DNA of 64,000 nt from positions 3,138,001-3,202,000 of the forward strand of contig NZ_CP133160.1 in the NCBI RefSeq assembly GCF_030913365.1, in the 5' to 3' direction. The notes under the pieces were generated by a model. The model made no database searches. It saw only the letters and a program-made list of their open reading frames with translations, and was not told the origin of the DNA. The stretch comes from Stenotrophomonas sp. 24(2023). Lineage in GTDB: Bacteria; Pseudomonadota; Gammaproteobacteria; Xanthomonadales; Xanthomonadaceae. Below are positions 7,676 to 15,163 of this stretch, in pieces. Both the position numbers and the translations under genes were made by a program. How positions within the stretch are numbered: position 1 is the first letter of the stretch; the number at the start of each line of letters is the position of its first letter.

Positions 7676-8482
7676 GTGTCGACCCGCTTCAGAGGATTTG
7701 AAGATCGAGTTCGCAAGTTGGGGGCATTTGGCACCTGGCTTTGCTGCGTGCTGCTGATTGGCCTCGGCGTGTCGCCAGCCGCAGTCGCCCAGACGACGGT
7801 TACATACATCCATACGGACGCCTTGGGCTCAGTTGTGGCTGAGAGCGATGCCAACGGAAACGTGATCAAGGGCTATGACTACGAGCCTTACGGCGCCGTG
7901 GTGGGCGGGGAAGTCACTGACGGACCAGGGTATACCGGGCATGTGAGTGACTCGGCGACCGGACTGAGTTACATGCAGCAGCGGTACATGGATCCGCAGT
8001 TGGGTGTGTTCCTGTCGGTGGATCCGGTGACGTCGTATGAACAGCCGGTGGGGCAGTTCAATCGGTACCGGTATGCGAACGGAAATCCGTATGGGTTCAT
8101 TGACCCGGATGGGCGTCAAGTCTCAGATCCGCGATCATGCCATGACTCCGGAACTTGCATCACAGTCGAGCAAGCTCAGCAACAAGTTGGTATGGATGGC
8201 CGCCTGCTTCTGAAAATTCTTGGTGGTGCAGCCGGCGCAGGCGCCACGGGGGGCGCAATCGCTGAGGGCGGCGCTATCTTGTCACCGTTGATCGGAGCGA
8301 TGCGCGCCACGTATCTGGCAGGAAGGGATTTCGGTCATGCCAGAACGTACATTGAATCCATTGCCCGAGAACTTGGCCCGACGGGTGATCGCTCTGGCCG
8401 CAGGACAAGCGAGTTTGAAGGTCAGGGGGGAGGCGCAGGAGCCACACAAATGTTTGATCGCTTGACCCGGGGGGGCTTCTGA
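7676..8482 (+). CDS. Secreted mini-RHS protein with polymorphic toxin C-terminus (frameshifted)
   Basis: The 268-residue frame starts with a signal-peptide-like segment (LCCVLLIGLGVSPAAVAQ). A complete short RHS-associated core follows (YIHTDALGSVVAE, YDYEPYGAVV, GYTGH, LSYMQQRYMDPQLGVFLSVDP, NRYRYANGNPYGFIDPDGR, about 45-145), then a variable C-terminus. RHS cores end at the PxxxxDPdG motif, after which the toxin tip begins. Here the tip has a Gly/Ala-rich linker and a short region ending in FDRLTRGGF. The frame stops just after a run of seven G (8469-8475); removing one G would extend it to 8654. The GTG start is weakly supported. The long RHS barrel is missing, so this is a compact, exported carrier. 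Confidence 0.72.
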   Translation: MSTRFRGFEDRVRKLGAFGTWLCCVLLIGLGVSPAAVAQTTVTYIHTDALGSVVAESDANGNVIKGYDYEPYGAVVGGEVTDGPGYTGHVSDSATGLSYMQQRYMDPQLGVFLSVDPVTSYEQPVGQFNRYRYANGNPYGFIDPDGRQVSDPRSCHDSGTCITVEQAQQQVGMDGRLLLKILGGAAGAGATGGAIAEGGAILSPLIGAMRATYLAGRDFGHARTYIESIARELGPTGDRSGRRTSEFEGQGGGAGATQMFDRLTRGGF

Positions 8483-8654
8483 GGCTCGGGATGGCGGACG
8501 ACTTGGCAAGTTGGGTGATGGCTCTATCGTACAGATGAGCGCGCGGACTACAAGGGATGGGGGCCGGGAGACGTCTGTTCGTTTGAGTACCGAGAGGACG
8601 GGCACTCGGATCCGAGAAGTGATCAAAGTTCGTTTCAGAGACAAACAGGAGTGA
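8483..8654 (+). pseudogene. Out-of-frame tail of the RHS toxin
   Basis: Read one base out of phase with the preceding gene, this stretch is open for 57 codons (EARDGGRLGKLGDGSIVQM..., ending IKVRFRDKQE). Its 'l.dGs.vqmR..t...g..t..i' style resembles the end of many toxin tips that precede an immunity gene. The restored stop (TGA at 8652) overlaps the immunity gene GTG as GTGA, the spacing expected of an intact toxin-immunity pair. It is either a real frameshift, phase variation at the G7 tract, or a sequencing error. Confidence 0.6.
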
Positions 8655-9139
8655 GGTCAATGCACGGTGATAGGTCAACGCTCTTTCGGCGCTACGTAGA
8701 AGGTCGGCAGAAAGCCATATTCCCATGGTCTCTCTCGATCGTAGATTGCTTCTTCATTAGCAATGCATTCATGACGTTAAGTGGCTCAGGCTCTGCGAAT
8801 TTGTTGAGAATATCCGATGAAGGAAAACAAATTGAGAGGGTGGAGATCGGTGACCCATACGATATGTACGATGTTGATACCGGAGCTGGTGGCGCTGAAG
8901 TCGTCCTTCTACACGAAGCCTCAGGATCCGCTTGCTATTGGGATGTTCACGAACGATTCGTTGCAGTCACCGGGAATGAGAGATTTTTGGAATTGGTTCG
9001 CCCTTATCCGGTTGACATAGAGCGGCATCGCTATGTGGAGGCGATGCTTGATATTGGGCGCGTTCGTGATGGTGAATCGCCGGAGGGGATATACGAGGCA
9101 CTTTCGTCCGACGTTCACTCAGGGTCACGCGGCAGCTGA
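8651..9139 (+). CDS. Putative immunity protein for the first RHS tip
   Basis: A 162-residue soluble protein of a family I do not recognise. It follows the frameshifted toxin tail immediately and is probably coupled to it through a GTGA overlap; an in-frame ATG lies at 8660. It has no signal peptide or membrane segments, as expected for a cytoplasmic antidote. Acidic patches (VEIGDPYDMYDVDTGAGGAE) fit many immunity proteins. The role is inferred from position only. Confidence 0.55.
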   Translation: MRSMHGDRSTLFRRYVEGRQKAIFPWSLSIVDCFFISNAFMTLSGSGSANLLRISDEGKQIERVEIGDPYDMYDVDTGAGGAEVVLLHEASGSACYWDVHERFVAVTGNERFLELVRPYPVDIERHRYVEAMLDIGRVRDGESPEGIYEALSSDVHSGSRGS

Positions 9140-9190
9140 GCTCGTGATTAATGGGCGGGCACTGATCCCATTGGTCTTTGATAGGTATCC

Positions 9191-9409
9191 ATGACCTGGA
9201 TTATCCAAAGGGCAGTTGTCCGCATTGAAGGGTCACCCGATGGCCGATTTGTTCAGGCAAAAGGGCCCGACGGTCAGCCCACTGGGGTTCGAATAGATGG
9301 CGGGCACAAGCCATCGACTCATCCTGATCCCCGCACCCAGCAACCGCATGGTCATGTTCCCGGTGTAACCAATGCCGACGGAACTCCCTGGCTTCCGATC
9401 AAACAATGA
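9191..9409 (+). pseudogene. Displaced C-terminal fragment of an RHS toxin (tip 2)
   Basis: This 72-codon frame has no core. It looks like the last part of a toxin domain: FVQAKGPDGQPTGVRIDGG, then KPSTHPDPRTQQPHGHVPG, ending in DGTPWLPIKQ. Conserved histidines in an HPDP..QPHGHVPG context are typical of the ends of nuclease-type polymorphic toxins in Pfam-style families, though I cannot name one. There is no ribosome binding site, and the upstream part is absent. It is therefore best read as an orphan tip that could be restored to an RHS core by recombination. A candidate immunity gene follows 18 bases downstream. Confidence 0.6.
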
Positions 9410-9427
9410 GTTGGAGTAACGTAAGTC

Positions 9428-9790
9428 ATGGAAACTGAAGCTGCGATCATTGAGATGACGAAGCTTGTGAGAGAGTTTGCGTTGGGTTCCGTTGATGCCC
9501 AAGCTTTCATTGAGAAGTACTCGAATTTCTACTACTACGAAGCGCTGGACGGACATGAAGCTTCAAGTGCGCTGCACCCCGAGAGAAAAATGAAGCTCGG
9601 GCCCGCTGTCGAGCTGCATCGCCGTGTTCAGGAGGACGTGGTGAACAAGATCTCGTTCGATGCGGGACTGTCAGCTGAAGCGATGAGGATGGCTGAGCGA
9701 CTCTCTCCGGCGGAGGCGCGGGAGCGGGCGCTGAGGATATGTGCAGATGTTGGGATTGAAGTCGTTCTGTCGGCGATCAATGCCACATGA
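9428..9790 (+). CDS. Putative immunity protein for tip 2
   Basis: A 120-residue, mainly helical, acidic cytosolic protein (METEAAIIEMTKLVREF..., with ALHPERKMKLGPAVE in the middle). I do not recognise the family. It lies just behind the displaced toxin tail ending at 9409, and the preceding bases (GGAGTAACGTAAGTC) supply a plausible ribosome binding site. Its stop overlaps the start of the next frame. The antidote role is inferred from position. Confidence 0.55.
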   Translation: METEAAIIEMTKLVREFALGSVDAQAFIEKYSNFYYYEALDGHEASSALHPERKMKLGPAVELHRRVQEDVVNKISFDAGLSAEAMRMAERLSPAEARERALRICADVGIEVVLSAINAT

Positions 9791-10569
9791 AGCCGTCCGG
9801 CGACAGGTTGTCACCACACGGCGAAGAAGCGGCAGTGGCGGAATTTGCTAGTCGCAGCGGAGTCGAATGGCTTGCCTTGCTTAACGAGCGGGGGATGATC
9901 TCCAGAGTGACCTGCTTGCGGAGTTGCGGATGTTTCTTGTCGGTCGATCCGGTGGCCGCTTATGACAGCGGCGATTGGCGACATCTCAACCGCTACGGAT
10001 ACGCCTACAACAACCCCTATAAGTTCAACGATCCGGATGGTCGATTCGGTGTTGTCGGCGCTCTAATTGGTGCCGGTATTGAAGCAGGTTTACAAATTGC
10101 TACGGAAGGGAAGGTCACCAGTTGGACTTCCGTGGCAGTTGCGGGTGCTGTCGGTACTGTCACTGGTGGATTGGGTGGAGTGATTGGCAAAGCTGCAGTG
10201 AGCGGCACAGTCACGGCAGGACGTGCAGTTGTTGCAGTAGCGGCAGTTGGTGGCGCCGCTGGCGCCACTGGAAAAGTAGCCGAAGGCGCATTGACTGGGG
10301 AAGGAGTGAGTGCCAAAGAAGTCGTTGTTGCTGCGGTCGCTGGAGCAGTTGGCGGTGGAGTTGGTGGAAAGGTTGGGCTCAGTACGGTCGCAAAGGTTGA
10401 AAGCATGGCGGCGAGTAATGGCTTGGCCGGTCATGTCGGCAAGACGACCCAGGCTGCCATGCAGCAAGGTGGCAAGATAGTTGAACCAAGCACCTCGGCT
10501 GGGCAGAAGGTGGGTCAGACTGCGGCTGATGCCGCTTCGTCTTACACGGAAAAGAGAGTCAACAAGTAG
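9787..10569 (+). CDS. Orphan RHS core fragment fused to a Gly/Ala/Val-rich, probably membrane-active tip (tip 3)
   Basis: Residues 1-45 are unrelated leader sequence. Residues about 48-85 are the end of an RHS core (FLSVDPVAAYDSGDWRHLN, YAYNNPYKFNDPDGR). The remaining 175 residues are dominated by G, A and V in long hydrophobic stretches (VAVAGAVGTVTGGLGGVIG, AVVAVAAVGGAAGATG, VVVAAVAGAVGGGVGG). Such repeats resemble pore-forming or membrane-targeting linkers. There is no signal peptide and no N-terminal RHS repeats, so it is probably a silent tip cassette. The following multi-membrane-span gene is consistent with immunity to a membrane-acting toxin. Confidence 0.6.
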   Translation: MKPSGDRLSPHGEEAAVAEFASRSGVEWLALLNERGMISRVTCLRSCGCFLSVDPVAAYDSGDWRHLNRYGYAYNNPYKFNDPDGRFGVVGALIGAGIEAGLQIATEGKVTSWTSVAVAGAVGTVTGGLGGVIGKAAVSGTVTAGRAVVAVAAVGGAAGATGKVAEGALTGEGVSAKEVVVAAVAGAVGGGVGGKVGLSTVAKVESMAASNGLAGHVGKTTQAAMQQGGKIVEPSTSAGQKVGQTAADAASSYTEKRVNK

Positions 10570-10580
10570 CAGGCGATGGA

Positions 10581-11021
10581 ATGGAATTTGAATCAATCAG
10601 GCCGGTATTCAGTGGTCTTGCTGGTGGTTTCTTGGCCATCCTTTTTTGCCATGCCCTTTCGCGCTGGGTTCCCCGGGTTTGCAATGGAAAGCGCGTCGCG
10701 ACACTTGTCAGGGAGAATCGCGCAGCAATCTGGCTGGCCAATGGGTTTTTCCTAGGCGGTCTATTGGCTGGTATCGCTATTTATCAATTTGGCTTTCTTC
10801 CTGATGACGACTGGCGAGGGATTGCGCTGGGGGCAGGCGGCGGTAGTATTGCCGCCCTTGGAGAGCTCGCAGTGCTCGCCTTGGTAGCCGGCCGCAGTCC
10901 AAAAGAGGCGTATGTGGCATACGCTGTTTCCCAGAAGACTCCGGTCGTACTGATTTACGGGATACTCATACTGTGCACCGCATCATTTGCAGCGGCTGTT
11001 GCGAGCTTGTTGGCTGGTTAA
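10581..11021 (+). CDS. Four-span membrane protein, putative immunity protein for tip 3
   Basis: The 146 residues contain about four hydrophobic spans (near 10-28, 50-70, 82-105 and 120-145), separated by short basic or acidic loops. I do not recognise the family. It starts 12 bases after tip 3 and is on the same strand. An inner-membrane antidote would match a toxin that attacks the inner membrane, but this is inference from position and topology. Confidence 0.58.
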   Translation: MEFESIRPVFSGLAGGFLAILFCHALSRWVPRVCNGKRVATLVRENRAAIWLANGFFLGGLLAGIAIYQFGFLPDDDWRGIALGAGGGSIAALGELAVLALVAGRSPKEAYVAYAVSQKTPVVLIYGILILCTASFAAAVASLLAG

Positions 11022-11212
11022 TGCATTCGTATGCTCACCCTGACAACGCCGGAGCAATGAGCGCGCCAATGGCCTGCCATGCCAGTTCTTGCCCAAGGGC
11101 GCGGACCTGCCCGTGGCGAGTCAGGAGCATCTCAACCATGTGGCATGTTTGATGAATACCGTCCGCGTCCGGCGCTCCCAGAAGAGCTGCCAAAGCGGAG
11201 CTGAGATTATTT

Positions 11213-11548
11213 ATGGACACTGCGATTGCGCTTTTGCAAAGATGGTACTCGAATCACTGTGACGAAGATTGGGAGCATTCCTATGGTATCAAGATAGACA
11301 CTTTGGATAACCCAGGGTGGATTCTTACTGTCGACCTGGTGAACACGGAGTTGAGTGAATATTCGCTGCCCAGGACGCGCATTGATCGTTCGGAAGTAGA
11401 TTGGATTCAGTCCGAGATTTCGGATGGGCGCTATATCGCTTGCGGTGGAGCGCTCAATCTGGAGGAGATCGTGCTTCAGTTTTTGAACTTCGCCGAGGGT
11501 CCCCGCGTCGACAGTCAGGATGCGCGAACCGACGGCGTAGGGCAGTAG
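11213..11548 (+). CDS. Imm53-type immunity protein
   Basis: The 111-residue protein matches the Imm53 pattern as I know it: an aromatic W near the start, WEHSYGIKIDTLDNPGW near residues 20-36, a 'dL..TeL' strand, and a WI motif followed by a Gly-rich turn before a helical end (LNLEEIVLQFLNF). Imm53 proteins protect against RHS/CDI-type toxin tips in the cytoplasm. A GGAG lies about 12 bases upstream. The cognate toxin is not intact: only a short open tail ending at 11204 could be its remnant. Confidence 0.75.
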   Translation: MDTAIALLQRWYSNHCDEDWEHSYGIKIDTLDNPGWILTVDLVNTELSEYSLPRTRIDRSEVDWIQSEISDGRYIACGGALNLEEIVLQFLNFAEGPRVDSQDARTDGVGQ

Positions 11549-11739
11549 GTTTTTCCGTTCAGCGTTCGGAGCAAGTTTGTGCTCTGTCGTCGCAGACATT
11601 AGGCATCGTTAGCGGACGATCCGCATCCAAACACCGCCCTGCATCCTGTCTTAAGTTGGCTCTATCGCCACTTACGGACCCCGTCCAATGTCATCCGCTC
11701 TCACCAGGCGCATTGTTCTCACCGCTGATTGCTGAAAAT

Positions 11740-11931
11740 ATGTCGGCGGCAAGTCCGACGTCGCCACAAGGAATCGGAAACCACATAATCAACACAACTC
11801 AAGCCGTTGGTGGGGCTGGCGGCGCTGCTGCAGTTCAGGGTGCGGCATCCGCTGCTGGTCGTGCCGCTGACATTGCAAAAGGGAGCGGGGTCTCTGCTGT
11901 ACAAAAGAAAGTCGAAGGTCGGATCAAATAA
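11740..11931 (+). pseudogene. Displaced RHS toxin tail (tip 5)
   Basis: A 63-codon Ala/Gly-rich fragment (NTTQAVGGAGG, AASAAGRAADIAKGSG) ends in a basic tail (KKVEGRIK). Its composition and end resemble tip 3 (EKRVNK end). No core precedes it, so it is probably a leftover tip. A small membrane protein gene follows nine bases later, repeating the toxin-then-immunity order. Confidence 0.45.
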
Positions 11932-11940
11932 GGTGGTCGG

Positions 11941-12117
11941 ATGAAAAAGCTAAAGTTGCTTCTGTTCGCAGAGCTTCCGGCGTTGGTCGTCGCACTGGGT
12001 ATTGGGTTGATCTTCGGATACGGAGGCGGATTGTATAAGGGAGCGTTGCTGACTGTTGTAGTCTTCCTAATCCTGCAGCCCTTCATGCTACTGCCATTTT
12101 TTCGGAAGAATCGATAG
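11941..12117 (+). CDS. 58-residue two-span membrane protein, putative immunity protein for tip 5
   Basis: ATG AAA AAG opens a frame encoding a 58-residue protein with two hydrophobic spans (LLLFAELPALVVALGIGLIF and ALLTVVVFLILQPFMLLPFF) and basic ends (MKKLK, RKNR). The upstream AGGTGGTCGG gives a good ribosome binding site. The small size and the position directly behind a Gly/Ala-rich tail argue for a membrane immunity protein. No family is recognised. Confidence 0.6.
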   Translation: MKKLKLLLFAELPALVVALGIGLIFGYGGGLYKGALLTVVVFLILQPFMLLPFFRKNR

Positions 12118-12198
12118 CTGGATGTATGTGGGAACCAGATAGGCCTACCAATATTGGGCTTGCTGATAGTTGCAGCGTCGGTACGGAGACGGATAGTC

Positions 12199-12561
12199 AT
12201 GATGATGAAGGCGTGGGGCTTCCCAATCACGGGGGACAGGGTGGTTGAGGCATTAAGAGAGAACTTCAGTACGAATGATATTTGGCTGCTGTTGGATTTG
12301 GATGTCCCGTCGGGAGCGAATTCACAAGCGATCTTGAATCACCTTCGAGAGCGCATGGTGAACAGCCCGTTAGAGGTGTCTACGGATGATCTGTGCGAAG
12401 CGCTTGCTGACGCGCCGCAAGTTTGGGTGCTGGACATTCGGTTGTCATCCGACCATGAAGTTCAGCTTTACATTGAAGATGGTGAGGTGTTCGAAGAGAA
12501 TCTTGACAGTATGGTCAGATCCGGAAATCGTGCTGGATCGAGAGATCCACAGTTGAAGTGA
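12199..12561 (+). CDS. Hypothetical cytosolic protein in the RHS-tip array
   Basis: I chose the first ATG of an ATGATGATG run, preceded by GGAGA, which gives 120 residues; the frame is open upstream to 12154. It contains a helical N-terminal part (VVEALRENFSTNDIWLLLDLD), an acidic middle, and a strand-like end (VWVLDIRLSSDHEVQLYIEDGEVF). No family is recognised. Its size, acidity and place among tip/immunity pairs suggest an orphan immunity gene whose toxin was lost. Confidence 0.5.
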   Translation: MMMKAWGFPITGDRVVEALRENFSTNDIWLLLDLDVPSGANSQAILNHLRERMVNSPLEVSTDDLCEALADAPQVWVLDIRLSSDHEVQLYIEDGEVFEENLDSMVRSGNRAGSRDPQLK

Positions 12562-12690
12562 AATGAAGATGTCGGTCTCATTCCATTTGCTTCTGCCGTT
12601 GGTTGAAATCGCAGCGAAGCGTAACTTTCAGCTTTCTCAAGAATTCTACGATCGATTGCTATCCCCTTTGCCAGGGCTGCGGTATCGGAG

Positions 12691-13037
12691 GTGCAAGGTC
12701 GCACCGTTGCCGGGGTGAAGGTTGGAGATAGCCCTGCTGACACCAGGGCGGCGCTGGAGGATGCTGGGTACATGGGAACGTGGATATCGAACGACGCTGG
12801 CACGGAATCGGGAATGCTTCACAATGTTCCGTCTATGAGGATGGAGGTTAGAGTCATGGACGGAGGGAAAAGCATCCACCCACAGTGTCGGTGACGCGAG
12901 AAGGTAACCCGCGTCAGACCGTAAATCCTGAGGATGGTAAGAGTTTGGCAATATTCCCAGGGATCAGCAGCGCACGGGAAGTCATGTTTCCTATCGAGAG
13001 AAACCGTGATGACGCGAATCGAGAAGATGGAAGTTGA
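12691..13037 (+). pseudogene. Frameshifted RHS toxin tail (tip 7)
   Basis: The first part, in one frame, reads VQGRTVAGVKVGDSPADTR, then an EDAGYMGTW and SGMLHNVPSMRMEVRVMDGG stretch. About residue 62 the sense continues in another frame as VTREGNPRQTVNPEDGK, ending at TGA 13035. The two halves together make a coherent toxin-domain end with a Gly/His-rich strand and the common 'REGNPRQTVNPEDG' tail. One base appears lost (or two gained) around 12865-12885. The open stretch reaches back to 12625, but no RHS core is present. The restored stop overlaps the start of the next gene. Confidence 0.5.
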
Positions 13038-13518
13038 TGTGGTAGCTGCGCGCTCAAGCTTGGAGGGCATGCTGCTTGGTTCATATCTTGATTCATTCAA
13101 TGTAAGTAGCCTTCAGGTGGCGTTGAGGTTCATCAATGCATCGGCGTGCCCTGATAAATCGCTGTACGTGGATCTGAGCTTCTCATGTGCGGCCACTGTC
13201 CGTAATGGCCTCGTATCTTCCGGTAATGTCGGCAATGTTGATTTCTTTGTGGGTAGGGCGGCATTTCTCCCCGAGGTCTATGGAAAGATTGGCCTTGAAA
13301 TCTCTGGGGTTGAGCTCGATTCCGAGGGGGGGCTTGTTCTTTCTATGGGGGACTCAGTTATTGAATTGGTTGCTAGGGACGAGGGTGTGGGGATTGAGAA
13401 TTCTGTCTGGAAAGTCGTGATTGAGCGTCCGGCCGGCTCTGGACCATCTTTAGGTGGCTCTATTTCCTGTGTTTCAATGGGAAATTCTGTTATGTTCATG
13501 CTCGGCGTTGAGCGGTAG
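13009..13518 (+). CDS. Putative immunity protein for tip 7
   Basis: 169 residues starting MTRIEKMEVDV; the frame is open upstream to 12934, but the ATG at 13009 overlaps the restored toxin end and is the likely start. The protein is beta-rich, with a repeated strand pattern and Gly/Ser turns (GGLVLSMGDSVIELV, GGSISCVSMGNSVMFML). No signal peptide, no membrane span, no family recognised. The antidote function is inferred from the neighbourhood. Confidence 0.5.
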   Translation: MTRIEKMEVDVVAARSSLEGMLLGSYLDSFNVSSLQVALRFINASACPDKSLYVDLSFSCAATVRNGLVSSGNVGNVDFFVGRAAFLPEVYGKIGLEISGVELDSEGGLVLSMGDSVIELVARDEGVGIENSVWKVVIERPAGSGPSLGGSISCVSMGNSVMFMLGVER

Positions 13519-13617
13519 TTGTGATTCTCTAATGGCTTGGCATGGGGGAGGTCCATGCTGAACTCTCTCCCCGGACGCGGGTTGCCTAGATCAGTTGCTG
13601 GGGTTCAGATGGCTTGG

Positions 13618-13662
13618 TTCGTAATGCGAAGGCCGCAGGCTCGACTCCTGTTTCCGGCGTCA
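13618..13662 (+). repeat. Second, diverged copy of the tRNA-Thr(CGU) 3' half
   Basis: This matches the 45-base remnant at 7341-7385 in 40 of 45 positions, including the TTCGTAATGCG anticodon part and ACTCCTGTTTCCGGC. The CCA end is changed to TCA. Homology also continues into the following ATGAAAAGCCCGG, a worn copy of the terminator. The two copies are direct repeats flanking the whole RHS-tip array, as if the array had been carried in as, or captured into, an element using this tRNA. Confidence 0.6.
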
Positions 13663-13718
13663 GTTGCATGAAAAGCCCGGTAATCCCCCCCCGCTTTTAG
13701 CGTTCGCCAAAAGTGGAG

Positions 13719-13850
13719 CTATGCAGCCGATGCCAACTTCTGCATTGGTGTGATGCCGCCGAGTGCCATGTTGGGACGCTCGTAGTTGTACGTCCATAGC
13801 CAACGAGTGGCCTTTTCCTGCACCTGCTCGATGGTGTCGAACGGGGGCGT
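13719..13850 (-). pseudogene. IS3-family transposase OrfB C-terminal remnant
   Basis: On the minus strand about 43 codons read F-D-T-I-E-Q-V-Q followed by WLWTYNYERPNMALGGITP and MQKLASAA-stop. This is the typical C-terminus of IS3-family (IS407/IS1404-like) OrfB integrases, with the conserved YN..RPN.ALGG.TP motif. Homology ends abruptly near 13850, so only the last part survives. It marks the right end of the tip array. Confidence 0.75.
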
Positions 13851-13975
13851 GGCCAGGCGAACATCACGCTGGCGGGATCGCAGTACGGGGGCGATTGCAT
13901 GGCATCAAGGTGCCTTGCAGACGTGGGTGCTGCTTTGAGTGTGGACATGCGTGATGAGCTGGAGCCCGGAGCCCT

Positions 13976-14461
13976 ATGGACAGCAGGATACAGACGGATG
14001 ATCGCAGGTGGTTGCTTCCCTCGAATCGAGGAATGGAACTCCTTGAGTGTGAGCTGATGCTCGATTCCGGACCTGAGATGGTGTTCCGCATCAGGATCTC
14101 CGGAGATTACTGGGCACGGGCTGAGACGCAATCCTACGAGGGGACCGCTCCGGACTTCGGTGTCGTGCTTCAGCAGGTCATTTTCAGGCGTGAGTGGCTG
14201 GTTGATCTCATCAGGGATTTTGAGCGTTGGCTGGACACCGGACAGCCATTCTCATGTCGGTTCGAAGGGTATGGTGGTGGGCAGATCATCTGCATGTCCC
14301 TGGGCGATGATCCGCGTTTTGTCAGGTCCACGCACAAGGCGGTCTTTGCATTGACCTACACCTCAGGGTTGGTGATGAACTCCGGTTGCAGCTTCGTGAT
14401 TGATCAGACCTGTGTTCGAATGGCCGTGGAAGGGATTTCCACTTGCCTGGCCGTCCGGTAG
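13976..14461 (+). CDS. Hypothetical protein, immunity-like
   Basis: 161 residues, or 142 if translation starts at the ATG at 14033 (MELLECELMLDS), which fits better with the strand-rich start. It has a mixed alpha/beta pattern with a central W-rich helix (EWLVDLIRDFERWLDTG) and a glycine turn (EGYGGGQIICMSLGDD). No family recognised. Upstream bases from about 13850 are unassigned. It may be a solitary immunity gene left by tip turnover. Confidence 0.5.
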   Translation: MDSRIQTDDRRWLLPSNRGMELLECELMLDSGPEMVFRIRISGDYWARAETQSYEGTAPDFGVVLQQVIFRREWLVDLIRDFERWLDTGQPFSCRFEGYGGGQIICMSLGDDPRFVRSTHKAVFALTYTSGLVMNSGCSFVIDQTCVRMAVEGISTCLAVR

Positions 14462-14470
14462 TGTCGGTTT

Positions 14471-14968
14471 GTGAATGGTGCAGGCACCATTGCCATGGCA
14501 ACGTCGGCAAAAGGGGGCTCGGTGGACAGTCGTAGTTATTCGCTGCTTGCTGGCATGACCGGAGCCGGGCTTCTCGGGTCGTCCCGCATGTTGGATCCCG
14601 GGGTGGTGGCAGGCTACTGGTCTGGTGACGTTGAGGTTCCTGCTGCCATCGATGCTGATGTTGCTTCCTGCTTGTCGCGTTCCGACCTGGATGCATGCAT
14701 TCGTGCAGCTGTCTGGATGGCACGCAATCATGTGCTTTCCGGATATGAGCAGAAGCATCACCTGAGCCTGGTTCGATGGCTGTTCGAACACCACTGCATC
14801 GAACGGCATGAGCTGTTGAGCCTGCTGGCACTCCTTTCGCCTGGGCAGCAGGATGCAGCAGGAGTGGAGATCGCCCTGATTGCAACGGAGATGTTGGAAG
14901 AGGGGCGGTTGGAGGAAGGCCTGGATCTGGTTGAGCCGATGCTCTTGGCGTATACGCCTTCCTTGTAG
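14471..14968 (+). CDS. Hypothetical helical protein
   Basis: 165 residues starting at an ATG nine bases after the previous gene; an in-frame ATG at 14504 is an alternative. The second half is a run of amphipathic helices (LSLVRWLFEHHCIERHELLSLLALL...EIALIATEMLEEGRLEEGLDLVEPML), which looks like a short helical-repeat protein. No catalytic motif, no signal peptide. Function unknown; the gene sits in the accessory margin. Confidence 0.5.
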   Translation: MNGAGTIAMATSAKGGSVDSRSYSLLAGMTGAGLLGSSRMLDPGVVAGYWSGDVEVPAAIDADVASCLSRSDLDACIRAAVWMARNHVLSGYEQKHHLSLVRWLFEHHCIERHELLSLLALLSPGQQDAAGVEIALIATEMLEEGRLEEGLDLVEPMLLAYTPSL

Positions 14969-15163
14969 GTGATGCGTGAGCGCCACGTGCCGCTTCCGTT
15001 GCCCATTGCACTCATCCCACTGCGGCCAAGGTCATGGCTTGAGGAAGGCGATGCACTCGGTCGATGATCGATGGATTGAACGTGTGCTTGCAGAAAAAGG
15101 ACATGCAGATCGGCATATGCAGCAATCAGGCACGGCGACCGCTCGTCAATCGAGGTTTACTCT

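Noticed and set aside
12564-12716. 51-codon frame between two tip-array genes (MKMSVSFHLLLPLVEIAAK...)
   Set aside because: It overlaps the open stretch of the tip-7 tail in another frame and has no convincing ribosome binding site.
14322-15011. 229-codon minus-strand frame
   Set aside because: Pro/Ser/Arg-rich without motifs and antisense to two more plausible small genes.
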